Shown in pieces: positions 63,127 to 64,000 of a stretch of DNA of 64,000 bases. The stretch spans positions 52,260 to 116,259 of the forward strand of contig JAQGDQ010000665.1 of the NCBI GenBank assembly GCA_030141605.1, in the 5' to 3' direction. A model generated the notes under the pieces. That model made no database searches. It worked only from the letters and a program-made list of their open reading frames with translations, and had not been told where the DNA came from. This DNA is from Tubiluchus corallicola (Eukaryota > Priapulida > Priapulimorpha > Priapulimorphida > Tubiluchidae). Position 1 is the first letter of the stretch. The number at the start of each line of letters is the position of its first letter. The position numbers were made by a program, and so were the translations under genes.

Positions 63127-63354
63127 TCACAACAAGTGGCGAATAAAAATACGAATAAATTCAAAAGGATATTCCCAAAGTGTTGTACTTTCACTGACAT
63201 TCTTGCTCAAGTCTGCTGCATCATTTTGTAAGTTTTTGTGCAGGTATTGTTGAATTGTCATCAAAGATTTGACATCCGGTTGTTTCACTGGATCAAACAA
63301 GTACAAATGTTTGAACAAGTCTTGCAGAGCTGATGACAGAGTGTCCAATGACGT
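63127..63354 (-). CDS. Probable terminal exon of an unidentified gene
   Basis: On the minus strand, acceptor GCCAGATTACAG|ACGTCA opens a 75-codon frame ending at TGA. The protein begins TSLDTLSSALQDLFKHLYLF, continues DPVKQPDVKSLMTIQQYLHK and ends WEYPFEFIRIFIRHLL. It is rich in amphipathic helix pattern, unlike repeat-derived frames nearby, and its composition looks coding. I do not recognise the family. The nearest AATAAA on this strand (about 62898-62903) is inside the adjacent MITE. Upstream exons would lie beyond the satellite, outside the window. Confidence 0.55.
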   Translation of the reverse strand, partial: TSLDTLSSALQDLFKHLYLFDPVKQPDVKSLMTIQQYLHKNLQNDAADLSKNVSESTTLWEYPFEFIRIFIRHLL

Positions 63355-63412
63355 CTGTAATCTGGCAATGTTTAAAATACATTATGGCACTTTAACCATA
63401 TCACTGATGTAT

Positions 63413-64000
63413 ACATGCTAATCAGGGGACATGTGAACATACATGCTAATCAGGGGACATGTGAACATACATGCTAATCAGGGGACATGTGAACATAGAT
63501 GCTAATCAGGGGACATGTGAACATACATGTTAATCAGGGGACATGTGAACATGCACACTAATCAGGGGACATGTGAACATACATGCTAATCAGGGGACAT
63601 GTGAACATACATGCTAATCAGGGGACATGTGAACATACATGTTAATCAGGGGACATGTGAACATAAATGCCAATTAGGGGACATGTGAACATACATGTTA
63701 ATCAGGGGACATGTGAACATGCATGCTAATCAGGGGACATGTGAACATACATGTTAATCAGGGGACATGTGAACATGCACACTAATCAGGGGACATGTGA
63801 ACATACATGTTAATCAGGGGACATGTGAACATACATGTTAATCAGGGGACATGTGAACATACATGTTAATCAGGGGACATGTGAACATACATGCCAATTA
63901 GGGGACATGTGAACATACATGTTAATCAGGGGACATGTGAACATGCATGCTAATCAGGGGACATGTGAACATACATGTTAATCAGGGGACATGTGAACAT
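63413..64000. repeat. 28-bp minisatellite at the right edge (~21 copies, continues)
   Basis: Unit ACATGCTAATCAGGGGACAT plus GTGAACAT, highly uniform with a few variants (TTAATC, CCAATT, CACACTAATC). ACATGT and ACATACATGT words make each junction partly self-complementary. The array runs off the window. Confidence 0.95.

Noticed and set aside
63413-64000. CRISPR-like array of 28-bp direct repeats
   Set aside because: Repeats are head-to-tail with no unique spacers, in an intron-bearing animal genome; it is a minisatellite.

Overview
The window is nuclear DNA from an animal. Its genes are split by GT-AG introns, the sequence is AT-rich, and it is full of minisatellites and short terminal-inverted-repeat (TIR) transposons. 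TP53BP1 and ANKS3 are animal genes. The divergence from vertebrates and the repeat content suggest an invertebrate, but I cannot name the phylum from the sequence. Nothing bacterial is present.

Layout. (1) 1-2952: minisatellite and unassigned DNA, probably inside ANKS3. (2) 2953-6490, minus strand: the first four coding exons of an ANKS3 orthologue (ankyrin repeats); its remaining exons lie left of the window. (3) 8949-11759, minus strand: a complete two-exon KRI1 orthologue, a nucleolar ribosome-biogenesis factor. (4) 13996-50357, plus strand: a near-complete TP53BP1 (53BP1) orthologue. Nineteen exons keep a continuous reading frame from an N-terminal acidic motif through an oligomerisation-domain exon, the tandem Tudor domain, the ubiquitin-dependent recruitment (UDR) motif and the C-terminal BRCT pair. 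A short start exon upstream is uncertain. The coding total is about 1,555 codons. (5) 50358-63126: about 12.8 kb of repeat-dense DNA with no convincing complete gene. (6) 63127-63354, minus strand: a probable terminal exon of an unidentified gene, next to a 28-bp satellite that runs off the right edge.

KRI1 and TP53BP1 are head-to-head and probably share a CpG-rich promoter region; KRI1 and ANKS3 are in tandem on the minus strand. The genes do not form one pathway: KRI1 acts in 40S ribosome assembly, TP53BP1 in double-strand-break signalling, and ANKS3 is a ciliary and renal scaffold in vertebrates.

The introns hold several hAT-like elements with 8-bp target duplications, Tigger/pogo-like elements flanked by TA, tRNA-derived SINEs, LINE 3' ends and at least a dozen tandem arrays. 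The most striking is a 46-bp array of about 40 copies in which the real 5' splice site of a BRCT exon, including its last coding bases, has been copied over and over into the following intron. Other points of note are two 21-bp in-frame coding minisatellites in one TP53BP1 exon, a changed residue in the predicted methyl-lysine cage, and a KRI1 3'-end-like fragment inside KRI1's own intron.

All exon boundaries are read by eye from splice consensus, phase and family similarity; none is supported here by transcripts. Comparisons with human proteins are from memory.
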